From the NCBI GenBank assembly GCA_050699635.1, contig JBOHFK010000010.1:1-64000 (forward strand): a stretch of 64,000 nt of DNA. The letters are read 5' to 3'. This DNA comes from GCA-003244245 sp050699635 (GTDB taxonomy: Bacteria; Actinomycetota; Actinomycetes; Mycobacteriales; Pseudonocardiaceae). The notes beneath the pieces are model-generated. The model was not told the origin of the DNA and ran no database searches. It saw only the letters and a program-made list of their open reading frames with translations. This document shows, piece by piece, positions 37,801 to 52,800 of this stretch (position 1 is its first letter; every line of letters starts with the position of its first letter). A program made the position numbers and the translations under genes.

Positions 37801-40800
37801 CCAGTGGAGGTCAGCACTGCGGGTCGAGGCCGGTCGGTCGGCAGCTCCAACACCGGCACTCCGGCCAGCTGCGCGCGCCAGTAGTTCATCGCGGCATCCA
37901 GTACTGCCCCGGTGAGCAACTCTCGCTGCCACAACGCGTAGTCGACATACTGCACCGCGAGCTCCGGCAGCTGGGGCTCCTGGCCGGTCAAGGCGGTGTT
38001 GTAGCACTCGCTCAGCTCGGTTACCAGTACACCGAGTGACCAGCCATCGGTGATGATGTGGTGCATCGCCACACTGAGCACATGGTCATCCGGGTCCAGG
38101 CGCACCACACCGACTCGCAGCAGCGGCCCGCGAGCCAGATCGAATCCCTCAGTGGTTTGCGTGGTGAGGACCCGCTCCAGTTCCTGCTGCCGCAGCACTG
38201 CGGGCATTTCTGAGAGGTCCCACACCGGCAGGGACACCGGCGCCGGTCGGTGCACCACCTGCAATCCCCGCCCCTGGATGGTCTTGAAGGTGGTGCGCAG
38301 CGACTCGTGCCGGGCCACCACCGCGCTGAGCGCCCCCGACAACGCCTCCAGGTTTAGCTCACCGTGCAAGCGCACTGCGAACGCGATGACATATCCCGAC
38401 TCGTCTGGGGCGAACTGATCCAGAAACCACAATCGCTGCTGGGCGAACGACAACGGCAACTCACCTACACGCTGCGCCACCGGGATCGCCGGCAACGCGG
38501 AGTGTGCCGATTCCGCGACGGCCGCCGCCAGTCTCGCCACCGTGGGATTCACAAATAATGCACGTGGGGAGAGCTCCACCTCACACGCCCGATGGACCCG
38601 CGACATTACCTGAATACTCAGGATCGAGTCCCCACCCAACTCGAAGAAGTTGTCCTCCACTCCAACCCGATCGACTCCCAGCACCCGTTCCCAAATGCCG
38701 GCCAGAACACGCTCGGTGTCGGTTCGGGGAGCGACGTATTCGACCACCGGCGCCGTGTGTTGATCGGGGGCGGCCAGCGTCATACGACTCAGGGCCCTGC
38801 GATCCAGTTTCCCAGTCGGGCCCAGCGGTAATTCATCGAGTGTGACGAAGAGCGCGGGCACCATGTAATCGGGCAGAGTCTGACCCAGATGGGTCCGCAA
38901 TTCCGTGGTGGAGGGGGCGTCCGGACTGGCCAGAACCAGATAGGCCACCAGCCGTTTGGTCCCCAGTTGGTCCTCTCGGGCGGTGACAGCGACCTCGCTG
39001 ACCCCGGGGTGGGTGGCCAGCACGGCCTCGATCTCCCCGAGCTCGATCCGGAATCCCCGAATTTTCACCTGGTCATCGACCCGGCCCAGGTACTCCAACT
39101 CCCCACCTGGGTTCCAGCGCACCAGATCCCCACTGCGATACATCCGCTCCCCCGGCGCACCGAAGGGGTTAGCGAGGAACCGGGACGCGGTCAGTCCGGG
39201 CCGGTGCAGATAGCCCCGCGCCAAGCCTGCCCCCGCGATATACAGTTCTCCGATCACTCCAACCGGTACCGGCCGCAACCGCGCATCCAGTACGAACACC
39301 TGGGTGTTGGCGATCGGGGACCCGATCGGCGGTGGCTGCTCAATCGGCATGTCACCCTGGTGATACCAGGCGGTGGCATACACGCACGCCTCGGTCGGAC
39401 CGTAGATATTCGCGATCCGCCGGCAACCGGTGGCTTCTTGGATCTCCCGCGCCACCCGGGCCGGGAGCGCCTCCCCCGCCAGCACCACCATGTCCGCCTG
39501 AACCGCGCTACCACCCTGGGACAATGCCGAGGACAACGCCGTGGGCACCCCACTGAGCACGCTCGCCACCCGCGGCCCGGCTCCAGGCTCACCCAGCACC
39601 AGGACGTCACGGACCAGCTCGAGACAACCACCTACCAGCAACGGGCAGACAATCTCAAACACCGACACATCAAAAGTCAGCGACGTCGATGCCAGCACCC
39701 GCGAGAGTCCCGAGACCCCAAACTCTCCTGCCGCCCACCCAGCGAGATCCACCACACTCTGGTGCGTGACCACGACCGCCTTGGGGACCCCGGTTGATCC
39801 CGAGGTGTAAATCGCATACACGGAATGGGCGGGGCACAACGGTTCTGTCCGGTCGGTATCGGTGACGTCATCACCGGAATAGTCGCTGGCCTCCTGGAGG
39901 ACCCGGGGATCGTCGAGCACCAACCGGATCACACCTGCCGGTAAAGAGTCCGAGGTGCGCTGGGCACACAACACCACAGTGGGGTTAGCGTCAGCGCAAA
40001 TGAACTCGATCCGCTCCATCGGATGATTCGGGTCGATAGGCAGATACGCTCCACCCGCCTTGACCACAGCCAACAACGCCACGACCATCTCCACCGACCG
40101 TGGCAGAGCCAGCCCCACGAACTTGTCCGGGCCCACCCCCAGCCCGATTAGCACCCGCGACAGCCGGTTCGCCCGCTCATCCAGCTGGGCGTAAGACAAC
40201 TCCACACCCTCGGCCACCACGGCGACACCGTCCGGTGCCCGCACCACCTGCGCGGCGAACAGCGCCGCCACCGTGGCCGCCGGCACCTCACGGTGAGTGT
40301 CGTTCCATTCCACGACCACCTGGCGCCGCTCCTCGGTGGTCAACAACGGGAGCTGAGCCAATGGCTGGTCGGGGTCGGCGGTGATCCCACCCAGCAACAC
40401 CAACAAATGCTGAGCCATCCGCTGGATGGTGGCGGTATCAAACAGATGAGGGTCATAAGCCACACGCAAACCCAGGTGATCACCGAGGAAGGCTTGCAAG
40501 GTGAGCGGGAAATTCGTGGTTTCCCGAAGATGGACGTCCTGGATACGCAGGCCCGCGCCGGTGACTGTGGCGGAATCAACGGGGTAGTTCTCAAATATCA
40601 TCAGGCTGTCAAACAAAGCGTTGCCAGCGGGCACGTCACTGTAGGTCTGGACCTGGGCCAGGGACAGGAAGTCAAACCGACGGGACTCGATCTGCGCGGT
40701 TTGCAGCTCGCAGAGCCAGGACACCACGTCCTGGCTCTCGTCAATGTGGGCTCGGGTGGGCATGGTGTTGATGAACATGCCGATCATGGATTCCACCCCG

Positions 40801-43800
40801 GCCAGCTCAGCCGGGCGCCCGACCACGGTGGTCCCGAATACCACGTCCGGTTGCCCGCTGTAGCGGGAGAGCAGCAACGCCCAAGCGCCTTGGACAATCG
40901 TGTTCACCGTCAAGCCGTGGCGCTTGGCCACCCGCTGCAACCGGCCCGTGTCCCGCTCAGCGAGCTCGATGTCAATCGATTCCGAGGACTCCGCGCGGTG
41001 CGCCTGACGGGGCGGACGGTCGTAAGGCAACGGAGTCCGGGAGTCGAACCCCGCGAGCACCGCCCGCCAGTGCGCCTCGGCCTGGTCCTGGTCCTGCTCG
41101 CAAAGCCAGTGCACGTAGTCCCGGAACGGCCGCCGGGCCACCAGCTCGGGTGCCCGATCCTGGGTGATCGCCGCGTACTGCTCGCAGACCTCCGCGAAGA
41201 CCGCGCCGATGCTCCAGCCATCGAGAACCACATGGTGATGCGTCCATACCAGCAGGACCTCGTCCGCAGGCAGGTGCGCGATCACCAATCGCACCAACGG
41301 CGGTATCCATAAATCGATCTCAGTGCGTTCGGCCATCGCGATCCGCGGCAACTCCTGCTGCTGCTCGCGCTCAGGCAGCGCACGCCAATCGTGGTAAGTG
41401 ATCGGCAACGTCGCCCGCCGATGCACGATCTGTACCGGCTCGTCGACACCGGCCCAGGCAATCGCGCTGCGCAGGGTCGGGGTGCGCTCGAGTACCCGCT
41501 GCCACGCCGTGCCCAGCGCATCCAGATCGCTGACTCCCGAGATCCGCAACCGGATCTGGTCGACGTAGGTCGCTGAACCGGGATCGAGCAGGCTGTGGAA
41601 CACCAGCCCGGCTTGCAACGGGGTCAACCGGTACACGTCCTCCACATCCCGGCCGGTACCGACCAGGGCATCCAGCTGAGCCTGCGACACCGTCGCCAGC
41701 GGGAAATCAGACGGCGTGCATCCGCCCGCCTCAGGGTCCGCGCAGTGCGCCACGATCTGGCGCAACGCCTCACAAGTCTGTGCAGCCAGCCATTCGACGG
41801 TGGCCTCATCGTGCAAGTTTTCTGAATAGGTCCAACTCAGCCGTAACTGGCCATCGGTCACGACCCCGATGACATCCAGTAGGTGCGGACGCACGCTGTC
41901 TGGCGCTACATCGGGCGCCAACGAATCCACCCAATCCCGATACAGCCTGCCAGAGTCTCCCGCCGCGCCCCACTGGCCGAGGTAGTTCACGCTGATCTGC
42001 GGGGAGAGCTCGCCCAGCTCACTATCGGAGGTCAGGTAGCGCAATGCGCCATAACTGAGACCGCGATGGGGGATGGCTCGGAGCTGTTCTTTCACCGACT
42101 TGAGCACCGCGCCCCAGCCGGTGGGCTCAATACGCAATGCCACGGGGAACAGGGAGGTGAACCAGCCCACCGTGCGGGACAGCTCCACCCCAGGTAGGAG
42201 GTCCTCCCGGCCGTGCCCTTCCAGGGCGATCAGCACCTGATCCTGACCGGTCCAGGACGCCAGTACCCGTCCTAACGCGCTGAGCAGGACATCGTTGATC
42301 TGGGTGCGGTACACCCCGGGCACCCGATGCAGCAACGCATCGGTCTCATCCCGGCTCAACCCCGCCGCCACAGTCCGCGCGGAGCCGGCCGTGTTCACAC
42401 CGGTTCGGCTCACCGGCAACTGAGCCGTCGGATCTTGGGCCGGCACCTGTTGGGATAGCGCAGACCAATGCGCCACATCGCTATCCAGCCCGCCGGCTTG
42501 GACATAGTCCACCCATCGGTGCGCCCACTGGGTGAAGGCGGTGCCCACCGGCTCCAGCTCCACCGGGCGCCCATCCCGGGCCTGGTGATAGGCGGTCTCT
42601 AGATCACCTAGCAGAATCCGCCAGGACACCCCATCAACCACCAAGTGATGGATCGCGAGGAACAACCACGGCCGCTGACCCGACCCGAAATTGAACAGCA
42701 CCACCCGCGCCAGTGGGCCATTGGTGATGTCCAAACCAGACGCGGCGGTCAATGCGGCCCGCTCCACGACCGCCCGTCGCTCATCCAGCGGCACATCCGA
42801 CAGCTCGCAGCGCTCCAACACCACACCACTGGTGGATGCGATGTCCTGGCACCATTCACCGTCGAGCTGAGAAAAACGCGTTCGCAATGCCGGATGGTGC
42901 GCCACCAGCGCGTCCACCGCAGCTGATAACGCATCCTGATCGACGCCCTTGATCAACTCCATCGCGAAAGACTGATTGAAATGCGTCAGCGGCCCATAGG
43001 TGGTAATGAACCAGTGCTGGATCGGGGTCAACGGCGCCGGGCCATCAATCACCTCATCATCAACGAACTCCGGCACCGACCCCATACTCGCGGCGAGCGC
43101 CGCGATGGTTTGCGCGAAGAAGACATCCCTGGTAGTCACCGGAACGCCCGCCGCCCGCGCCCGCGACACCACCTGAATACTCAGGATTGAGTCCCCACCC
43201 AACTCGAAGAAATTGTCCTCCACACCAATCCGGTCTGCACCGAGCACCTGTGCCCACACCTCAGCCAACACACGCTCAACCTCAGTTCGGGGAGCGACGT
43301 ATGCGGCGACCGGCGCGGCAAGTTGATCGGGGGCCGCCAGCGTCATACGACTCAGGGCCTTGCGATCCAGTTTCCCGGTCGGGCCCAGAGGTAATCCCTC
43401 CAGTGTCACGAATAGCGCGGGCACCATGTAATCCGGCAGGGTCTGAGTGAGATGGTCCCGCAGCTCCGTGGTCGAGGGCGCGTTCTGACCGCCCGGAACC
43501 AGATAGGCGATCAGGCGTTTGGTCCCAGGCTGGTGGTCCTCCCGCGCCATCACCACGATCTCGCTGATCCCAGGGTGAGTGGCCAGCGCGGCCTCGACCT
43601 CCCCCAGCTCGATCCGGAATCCCCTGATCTTGACCTGGTCATCGACCCGGCCCAGATACTCCAGCTCCCCCGCGTGGTTCCAGCGCACCAGGTCCCCACT
43701 GCGATACATCCGCTCCCCCGGCGCACCGAAGGGGTTGGCGACAAAACGGGACGCGGTCAGCCCTGGCCGGTGCAGATAACCGCGCGCTAGCCCGGCGCCA

Positions 43801-46800
43801 GCGATGTACAGCTCACCGATCACCCCGATCGGTACCGGCCGCAACCACGCATCCAGCACGAACACGTGGGTATTGGTGATCGGGGTTCCGATCGGCGGTG
43901 CCTGCTCGATGGGGGCGTCGCCGTCGTGGTACCAGGCGGTGGCGTACACGCATGCCTCGGTCGGACCGTAGATATTCGCGATCCGCCGGCATCCGGTGGC
44001 GTCTTGGATGTCCCTGGCCACCCGCGCCGACAGTGCCTCGCCCGCCAGCACCACCGTCTCCGCCCGAACCACACCACCACCGTGAGACAACCCCTGCCAC
44101 AACGCCGAGGGCACCCCGCTGACCAAACTCGCCACCCGCTGCCCGGACTCACCCAGGGCCAGCACATCCCGGACCAGCTCGATGCTGCCACCTACCAGCA
44201 ACGGGCAGACGATCTCGAACACCGAAACATCGAAGTTCAATGAGGTCGAAGCGAGCACCCGGGACAATCCTGAGGCCCCGAACTCACCCGCTGCCCACTC
44301 GACGAGATCGATCACGCTCTGATGCGCGATCACCACCGCCTTCGGCACTCCGGTTGACCCCGAGGTGTAAATCGCATACGCGGATTGAGCTGGGGACAGT
44401 GGTTCCATGCGGTCGGCGTCGGTGATGTCATCGCGGGAATAACGACCGATCTCTTCAACGACCCGGGAATCGTCGAGCACCAGCCGGGCCACATCAGCGG
44501 ATAGGCACCCAGCGCTCTCTCGGGTTGTCAGCACCAGGGCTGGTTTAGCGTCAGCGCAGATGAACTCGATCCGCGCCGAAGGGTAATTCGGATCGATCGG
44601 GAGGTAGGCGGCGCCCGCCTTGGTCACCGCCAACAACGCCACGATCATCTCCACCGACCGCGGCAGAGCCAACCCGACGAATTGCTCCGGACCCACTCCC
44701 CGTCCGACCAGCACCCGCGCCAGGCGGTTCGCCTGCTCGTCGAGCTCGGCATAGGACAACTCGGCGCCCTCGGCCACCACCGCCACCGCGTCCGGCGTCC
44801 GCGCCACCTGCACGGCGAACAACTCCGGCACGGTCGTCGCCGGCACCTCACGATGCGTGTCGTTCCACCGGACGAGCACCTGATCCCGCTCCGCGGTGGT
44901 CAGCATCGGGAGCTGGATTAGTGCCTGGTCGGGGTCGGCGGTGATCCCACCCAGCAACACCAGCAAATGCTGGGCCATCCGCTCGACTGTCGATGCGTCA
45001 AACAGGCCCGGGTCATAGGCCAGACGCAGGCCTAGGTGCTCATCGAGGAAGGCTTGCAAGGTGAGGGGGAAGTTGGTGGTTTCCCGGAGGTCGGCCTGGC
45101 GGATATGCAGGCCGGCGCCGGTGATCGCTTCGGAGTGGAAGGGGTAGTTCTCGAACACCATCATGGTGTCGAATAGCGTGCTTCCGGGCGGGAGGTCGCT
45201 GTACGCCTGGATCTGGGCCAGGGACAGGTAATCGAATTGGCGAGACTCGATCTGCGCGTTCTGCAGCCCTTGTAGCCAGGACGCCACGTCCTGGGCCTCG
45301 TCGATCCGCGTCCGGGTGGGCACGGCGTTGATGAACATGCCCACCATCGATTCCACCCCGGCCAATTCCGCCGGGCGCCCCGAGACGGTGCTTCCGAACA
45401 CCACATCGGGTTGGCCGCTGTATCGGGAAAGCAGTACGCCCCAAGCACCCTGCACGATTGTGTTGACCGTCAAGCCATGCCGTTTGGCCACCCGTTGCAA
45501 CCTGGCCGTGTCCCGCTCGCCGAGCTGGACGTCAATCGCTTCCGAGGATTCCGCCTCATGCGCCTGACGCGGCGGGCGGTCATAGGGCAGCGAAGTGCGG
45601 GCAGCGAACCCGGCCAGCACCGTGCGCCAATGTGCCTCTGCCTGGCCCTGATCTTGCTCAGAAAGCCAGTGCACGTAGTCCCAGAATGGCCGTCGCGCGG
45701 TGAGTTCAGGTGCCCGATCCTGGGTGATTGCCGCGTACTGCTCGCAGACCTCCGCAAAGACCGCACCAAGGCTCCAGCCATCAAGGATCACGTGGTGATA
45801 CGTCCACACGACCACGACCTCATCCCCGGGCAACCGCGCGATGACCAGCCGCAGCAACGGCGCCGCACCCAGATCGATCTCCGTGCGCTCGGCTGCGCTG
45901 ATCCGGGCCAGTTCCTGCTGTTGCTCCCGCTCAGGCAGATCGCACCAGTCGTGGTAAGTGACCGGCAGGGTGCGCTGGCGGTGCACGATCTGCACCGGCT
46001 CATCGATCCCCTCCCAGGCGATGGCCGTGCGCAACAGCGGTGTGCGATCCGCCACCCGCTGCCAGGCCGCTCCCCAGGCCCGCGGGTCGCTGATCCCCGA
46101 GACCCGTAACTGGGTTTGATCCACATAGGCGGCTGCAGCAGGATCGAGCAGGGTGTGGAACACCATTCCGGCCTGCAAGGGGGTCAACCGGTAGATGTCT
46201 TCCACATCCCGGCCGGTACCGACCAGGGCATCGAGCTGGGTCTGCGATACGCGCGCCAAGGGGAAATCAGACGGCGTGCATCCACCCGCGTTCGGGTCCG
46301 CGCAATTCGCCACGATCTCCCGCAACGCCGCGCACATCTCCGCGGCCAGGCGCGTGATAGTGACCTCGTTATGCACATTCTCCGAATACACCCAACTCAA
46401 CCGCAACTCGCCATCAGAAACAAGCCCGATCACATCCAGTAGGTAAGGACGCACACTGTCCAGAGCGACATCGGGCGCCAAGGAATCCACCCAGCCCCGA
46501 TACAGTCCACCGGAATCGCCGGCGCCGCCCCACTGGCCAAGATAATTCACACTAATCTGCGGGGACAGTTCCCCATCCAGCCCACTGTCGTTAGTCAAAT
46601 ACCGCAATGCCCCGTAACTGACGCCGCGATGAGGGATGGATCGTAGCTGTTCTTTCACCGACTTGAGCACGTCACCCCAGCCAGTGGGCTCAATACTCAA
46701 GGCCACCGGGAACAGGGAGGTGAACCACCCCACCGTGCGAGAAAGCTCTACTCCCTGGAGGATCTCCTCACGGCCATGCCCCTCCAGCGCGATCAGCACT

Positions 46801-49800
46801 CGATCCCGCCCGGTCCACGACGCCAGCACCCGCCCTAACGCGCTGAGCAGGACATCATTGATCTGGGTGCGATACACCCCGGGCACCCGATACAACAACG
46901 CATCCGTCTCATCCCGGCTCAACCCCGCCACCACAGTCCGCGCCGAACCGGCCGTGTTCACGCCGGTTCGGCTCACGGGCAACTGAACCGTCGGATCTTG
47001 GGCAGACGTGTCCTGTGACAACCCTGACCAATACCCCAGATCGCTCTCAAGGCCACCGGCCTGGACATAGTCCGCCCATCGATGCGCCCACTGAGTGAAC
47101 ACCATCCCCACCGGCTCCAACACCACCGGGTCGCCACTGCGAGCCTGATGGTAAGCGGTTTCCAGATCCGCGAGCAGGATTCGCCAGGACACCCCATCAA
47201 CCACCAGATGATGGATGGCAATAAACAACCATGGCCGCTGACCCGGCCCGAAATCAAACAACACCACCCGCGCTACCGGGCCATCGGTGATGTCCAGACC
47301 GGATGCTGCGGCCAAAGCCGTGCGCTCCACCACCGGCCGCCGATCATCCAGCGGCACATCCTGAAGCGCGCAGTGCTCCAGCGCCACACCACCGGCAGGC
47401 GCGATGTCCTGACACCAGTCACCCTCAATACGCGTGAACCGCGTCCGCAACGCCGGGTGATTCGCCACCAGCGCATCCACGGCAACCGAGAGCGCGTCCT
47501 GATCGAGATCCTCGGCCAGCTCCATCGCAAAAGACTGATTGAAATGAGCCAACGGACCGTAAGTGGTGAAAAACCAGTGCTGGATCGGGGTCAGCGGCGC
47601 CGGGCCGACAATAACCGCGTCATCAGCCGGCGCCGAATCCGGCCTCACTCCTGCGGCGAGTGCGGCCACTGTTTGGGCGAAGAAAACGTCTCTGGTGGTC
47701 ACTGGCAGGCCGGCCGCCCGGGCCCTGGACACCACCTGAATACTCAGGATCGAGTCCCCACCCAATTCGAAGAAATTATTCTCAACACCGACTCGGTCCA
47801 CTCCGAGTACCTGTTCCCAGATACCGGCGAGAATCCGCTCGGTATCGGTTCGAGGTGCGACGTAGGCGGCGACCGGCGCGGTGGGTTGATCCGGGGCGGG
47901 CAGCGTCATACGACTCAGGGCTTTGCGGTCCAGTTTCCCGGTCGGGCCCAGCGGCAATTCGTCGAGTGTGACAAAGAGGGCGGGCACCATGTAATCCGGC
48001 AGGGTCTGGCCCAGATGAGAACGCAGTTCTGTGGTGGAGGGTGCGTCCTGGCCCGCCGGGACCAGGTAGGCCACCAACCGTTTGGTCCCCGGCTGATCTT
48101 CCCGGGCCACCACCACAACCTCGCTGATGCCGGGGTGAGTGACCAGCGCGGCTTCGATCTCTCCGAGTTCGATCCGGAATCCGCGGATCTTGACCTGGTC
48201 ATCAACCCGGCCCAGGTACTCCAGCTCCCCGTCGGGGTTCCAGCGCACCAGGTCCCCGGTGCGATACATCCGCTGCCCCGGCGCACCGAAAGGATTGGCG
48301 ACAAACCGGGTAGCGGTTAGCCCCGGCCGGTGCAGATAGCCCCGCGCCAGCCCAGCCCCGGCGAGGTACAGCTCGCCGACCGCTCCGATAGGCACCGGCC
48401 GTAGCCGGTCATCCAGCACGTATACATGGGTATTGGTGATCGGGGCGCCGATCGGCGGTGCCTGCACAACCGGGGTGTCGCCGTCGTGGTACCACGCGGT
48501 GGCATAGACGGTGGCTTCGGTGGGGCCATAAATGTTGGCGAGCCGCCGGCATCCGGTGGCGTCTTGGATGTCCCGGGCCACCCGCGCCGACAGCGCCTCG
48601 CCCGCCAGCACCACCGTGTCCGCGCGCACCGTGCCCTCACCGTGGGCCAGGCCGGACGACAACGCCGAGGGCACCCCGCTGACCAAACTCGCCACCCGCT
48701 GCCCGGATTCACCCAGGGCCAGCACATCCCGGACCAGCTCGATACACCCGCCCACCAGCAACGGGCAGACGATCTCGAACACCGACACATCAAAAGTCAG
48801 CGACGTCGAGGCCAGCACCCGCGACAACCCCGCGGCCCCGAACTCACCCGCAGCCCACCCGGCAAGATCCACCACACCGTGGTGGGCCACCACGACCGCC
48901 TTCGGAACCCCGGTCGAGCCCGAGGTGTAAATCGCATACGCCGCATGAGAAGGCAACAGTGCAGCCAGTCGATCGGCATCAGTCACCTCATCACCAGACT
49001 GCGCGGCGACCGCCTCAACAGTTCCGGAATCATCGATCACCAACCGGGTCACTTCCGCCGGTAAGCATTCGGAGGTCTCCGCGGCACACAACACGACTGC
49101 GGGGTTGGCGTCAGCACAGATGAACTCAATCCGCGCCGGCGGATACTTCGGGTCAATCGGCAGATACGCCGCACCCGCCTTGGCCACCGCCAGCAACGCC
49201 ACCACCATGTCCACCGACCGCGGCAACGCCAACCCCACAAACTGCTCCGGACCCACCCCACGCCCGATCAGCACCCGCGCCAACCGATTCGCCCGCTCGT
49301 CCAGCTCGGCGTAGGACGGCTCGCCGTCCCCGGCCACCACCGCCACCGCATCCGGCGTGCGAGCGACCTGCGCGGCGAACAACTCCGGCAGGGTCCCCGC
49401 CGCCACCTCACGACGCGTGTCATTCCACTCGACCAGCAACTGGTTCCGCTCCGCGGTGGTCAACACCGGAAGCTGAGCAAGCGGCTGGCCGGGGTCAGCG
49501 TTGATTCCCGCCAACAACACCAGCAGGTGCTGGCCCATCCGCTGGATGGTGGTGGTGTCGAACAGATGGGGGTCGTAGGCCAATCGCAGGCCTAGGCGCT
49601 CACCGAGGAAGGCTTGCAAGGTAAGGGGGAAATTGGTGGTTTCCCGGAGATCGGCCTGGCGGATATGCACACCAGATCCGATGACTGCGGCGGAATCAAC
49701 AGGGTAATTCTCAAATATCATCAAGCTGTCAAACAGCGTGTCGCCGGCTGGCAGCTCACTGTAGGCCTGGACCTGGGCCAAGGACAGGAAATCAAATCGG

Positions 49801-52800
49801 CGGGACTCGATCTGCGCGGTTTGCAACCCTTGCAGCCACGACACCAGCGGCTGATCATCCTGAATAAGCGCGCGGATGGGCACGGTATTGATGAACATGC
49901 CCACCATCGAGTCCACACCGGCCAGTTCCGCCGGGCGCCCAGCCACAGTGCTCCCGAACACCACGTCACGCACACCGCTGTACCGGGAGAGCAGCAACGC
50001 CCAAGCGCCTTGGACAATGGTGTTCACGGTCAAGCCGTGGTGTTTGGCCACTCGCTGCAACCCAGCCGTGTCCCGCTCGCCGAACTGGATGTCGATCCAT
50101 TCCGAGGACTCGGCCTGGTGCGCCTGGCGGGGCGGACGGTCATAAGGCAACGGGGTCCGGGAGTCAAACCCCGCGAGCACCGCCCGCCAGTGCGTCTCGG
50201 CCTGGTCCTGGTCCTGGTCGTTAAGCCAGTGCACGTAGTCGCGGAACGGCCGCCGGGCCACCAGCTCAGGCGCCCGGCCCTGCGTCAACGCCGCGTACTG
50301 CTCGCACACTTCAGCGAACACCGCGGCCAAGCTCCAGCCATCAAGGATCACGTGGTGATACGTCCCCACCACCACGACCTCGTCCTGGCCCACGCGGGCG
50401 ATCACCAACCGCAGCAACGGTGGCACACCAAGATCTAGCTCCGCGCGCTCGGCCGTGCCGATCCGCATCAACTCGTACTGTTGCTGCCGCTCGGGAAACT
50501 CCCGCCAGTCGTGGTAGGAGACCGGCAACACCGCCCGCCGGTGCACGATCTGCACCGGCTCATCGACACCGGCCCAGGCGATCGCGCTGCGCAGAATGGG
50601 GGTGCGATCCACCACCCGCTGCCAGGCCTCACCCCAGGCCTGCGGATCACTGATTCCCGAAAGCCGCATCTGGGTTTGGTCCACATAGGCCGCCGCTGCG
50701 GGGTCGAGCAGAGTGTGGAACACCAGCCCGGCCTGCAACGGAGTCAGCCGGTAGACGTCCTCCACATGCCGCCCCACGCCGACCAGAGCATTGAGCTGGT
50801 GTTGCGAAAGTCTGGCCAGCGGGAAATCAGATGGCGTGCATCCACCCGCGTCCGGGTCCGCGCAATGCGCCACAATCTGGCGCAACGCCTCACACGTCTT
50901 TGCAGCCAGCCACTCGACGGTGGCCTCATCATGCGCATTCTCCGAATACGTCCAGCTCAGCTGCAACTGACCGTCAGAAACAAGCCCGATCACATCGAGC
51001 AGATAAGGACGAACACTGTCCGGCGCATGATCCGGCGCCAACCCACCAGCCCAGCCATGATAAAGTCCACCAGGCTCCTTCGCAGCACCCCATTGGCCGA
51101 GGTAGTTCACGCTGATCTGCGGGGAAATGCCTTCCTCTAGACCGCTATCGGAGGTTAGGTAGCGCAATGCCCCGTAGCTGAGTCCGCGATGGGGGATGGC
51201 TCGTAGCTGTTCTTTGACCGCCTTGAGTATTTCGCCCCAACCAGCGGGCTCAATAGTCAAGGCCACGGGGAACAGGGAGGTAAACCAGCCGATCGTGCGG
51301 GAGAGCTCAACCCTGGGGAGGATATCCTCCCGGCCGTGCCCTTCCAGGGCGATCAGGACGCGATCCTGTCCGGTCCAGGACGCAAGCACCTGACCCACGG
51401 CGCTAAGCAGGACATCGTTAATCTCGGTGCGATACACCCCGGGCACCCGGTGCAACAACCCATCGGTCTCATCCTGGCTCAACCCCGCCACCACGGTTCG
51501 CGTGGAGCCGACCGTATTGATGCCAGTCCGGCTCACCGGCAATTCAGTTACCGCGCCCTCGGAGAGCATAGACCAGTACTGCAGATCATTATTGAGGCGA
51601 CCGGTCTGGGCATAGTCCGTCCATCGGTGCGCCCATTGGGTGAAGGCGGTGCCTACCGGTTCCAGCTCTACCGATTGTCCATGCCGGGCCTGGTGGTAGA
51701 CGGTTTCCAGATCACCGAGCAGGATCCGCCAGGACACCCCATCAACCACCAAGTGATGGATAGCGAGGAACAACCCAGGCCGCTGACCAGGCCCGGCATC
51801 AAAAAGCACCACCCGCAACACTGGGCCATTGGTGATGTCCAAACCGGACGCGGCGGCCCACGCCACCCGTTCCATCACCGCCCGACGATCATCCGGCGGC
51901 ACATCCGAAAGCCCACAGCGCTCCAGTACCGCGCCACTGGCCGGTGCGATGTCCTGGCACCATTCACCGTCGAGCTGAGAGAAACGCGCTCGCAATGCGG
52001 GGTGGTGGGCGACCAACGCGTCCACCGCAGCAGATAAAGCGTCCTGATCGAGGTCATCGGTCAGTTCAATAAAGAATGACTGGTTGAAATGCGTCAACGG
52101 ACCGTAGGTGGTGAAGAACCAGTGCTGGATCGGGGTCAGCGGCGCCGGACCGGCAATCACCTCGTCATCGACCGATGTTGACTCGGACCTGATCCCTGCG
52201 GCGAGTGCGGCAACCGTCTGGGCAAAGAAGACGTCTCTGGTGGTCACTGGCAGGCCAGCGGACCGGGCCCGGGAAACCACTTGAATACTCAGGATCGAGT
52301 CCCCACCCAATTCGAAGAAGTTGTCCTCGACACCGACCCGGTCTGCTCCTAGCACGTGCGCCCAGATGTCAGCGAGAACCTGCTCAATCTCGGTTCGGGG
52401 AGCGACATATGCGGCGACCGGTGCGGTGGGTTGTTCGGGGACAGGAAGGGCTTTGCGGTCCAGTTTCCCGGTCGGGCCCAGCGGTAATTCATCGAGGGTG
52501 ACAAAGAGTGCGGGCACCATATAGTCAGGCAGGGTCTGGCCCAGGTGTGTCCGCAGTTCCGCGATCGAGGGGGTGTCCTGGCCGGCCGGGACCAGGTAGG
52601 CCACCAGCCGTTTGGTCCCCGGCTGATCTTCCCGGGCCACCACCACAACCTCGCTGATCTCGGGGTGCGCGGCCAGCGCGGCCTCGATTTCCCCGAGTTC
52701 GATGCGGAACCCGCGGATTTTGACCTGGTCATCGACCCGGCCTAGGTAGTCCAGCTCGCCCGCGGGGGTCCAGCGCACCAGATCCCCGGTGCGATACATC

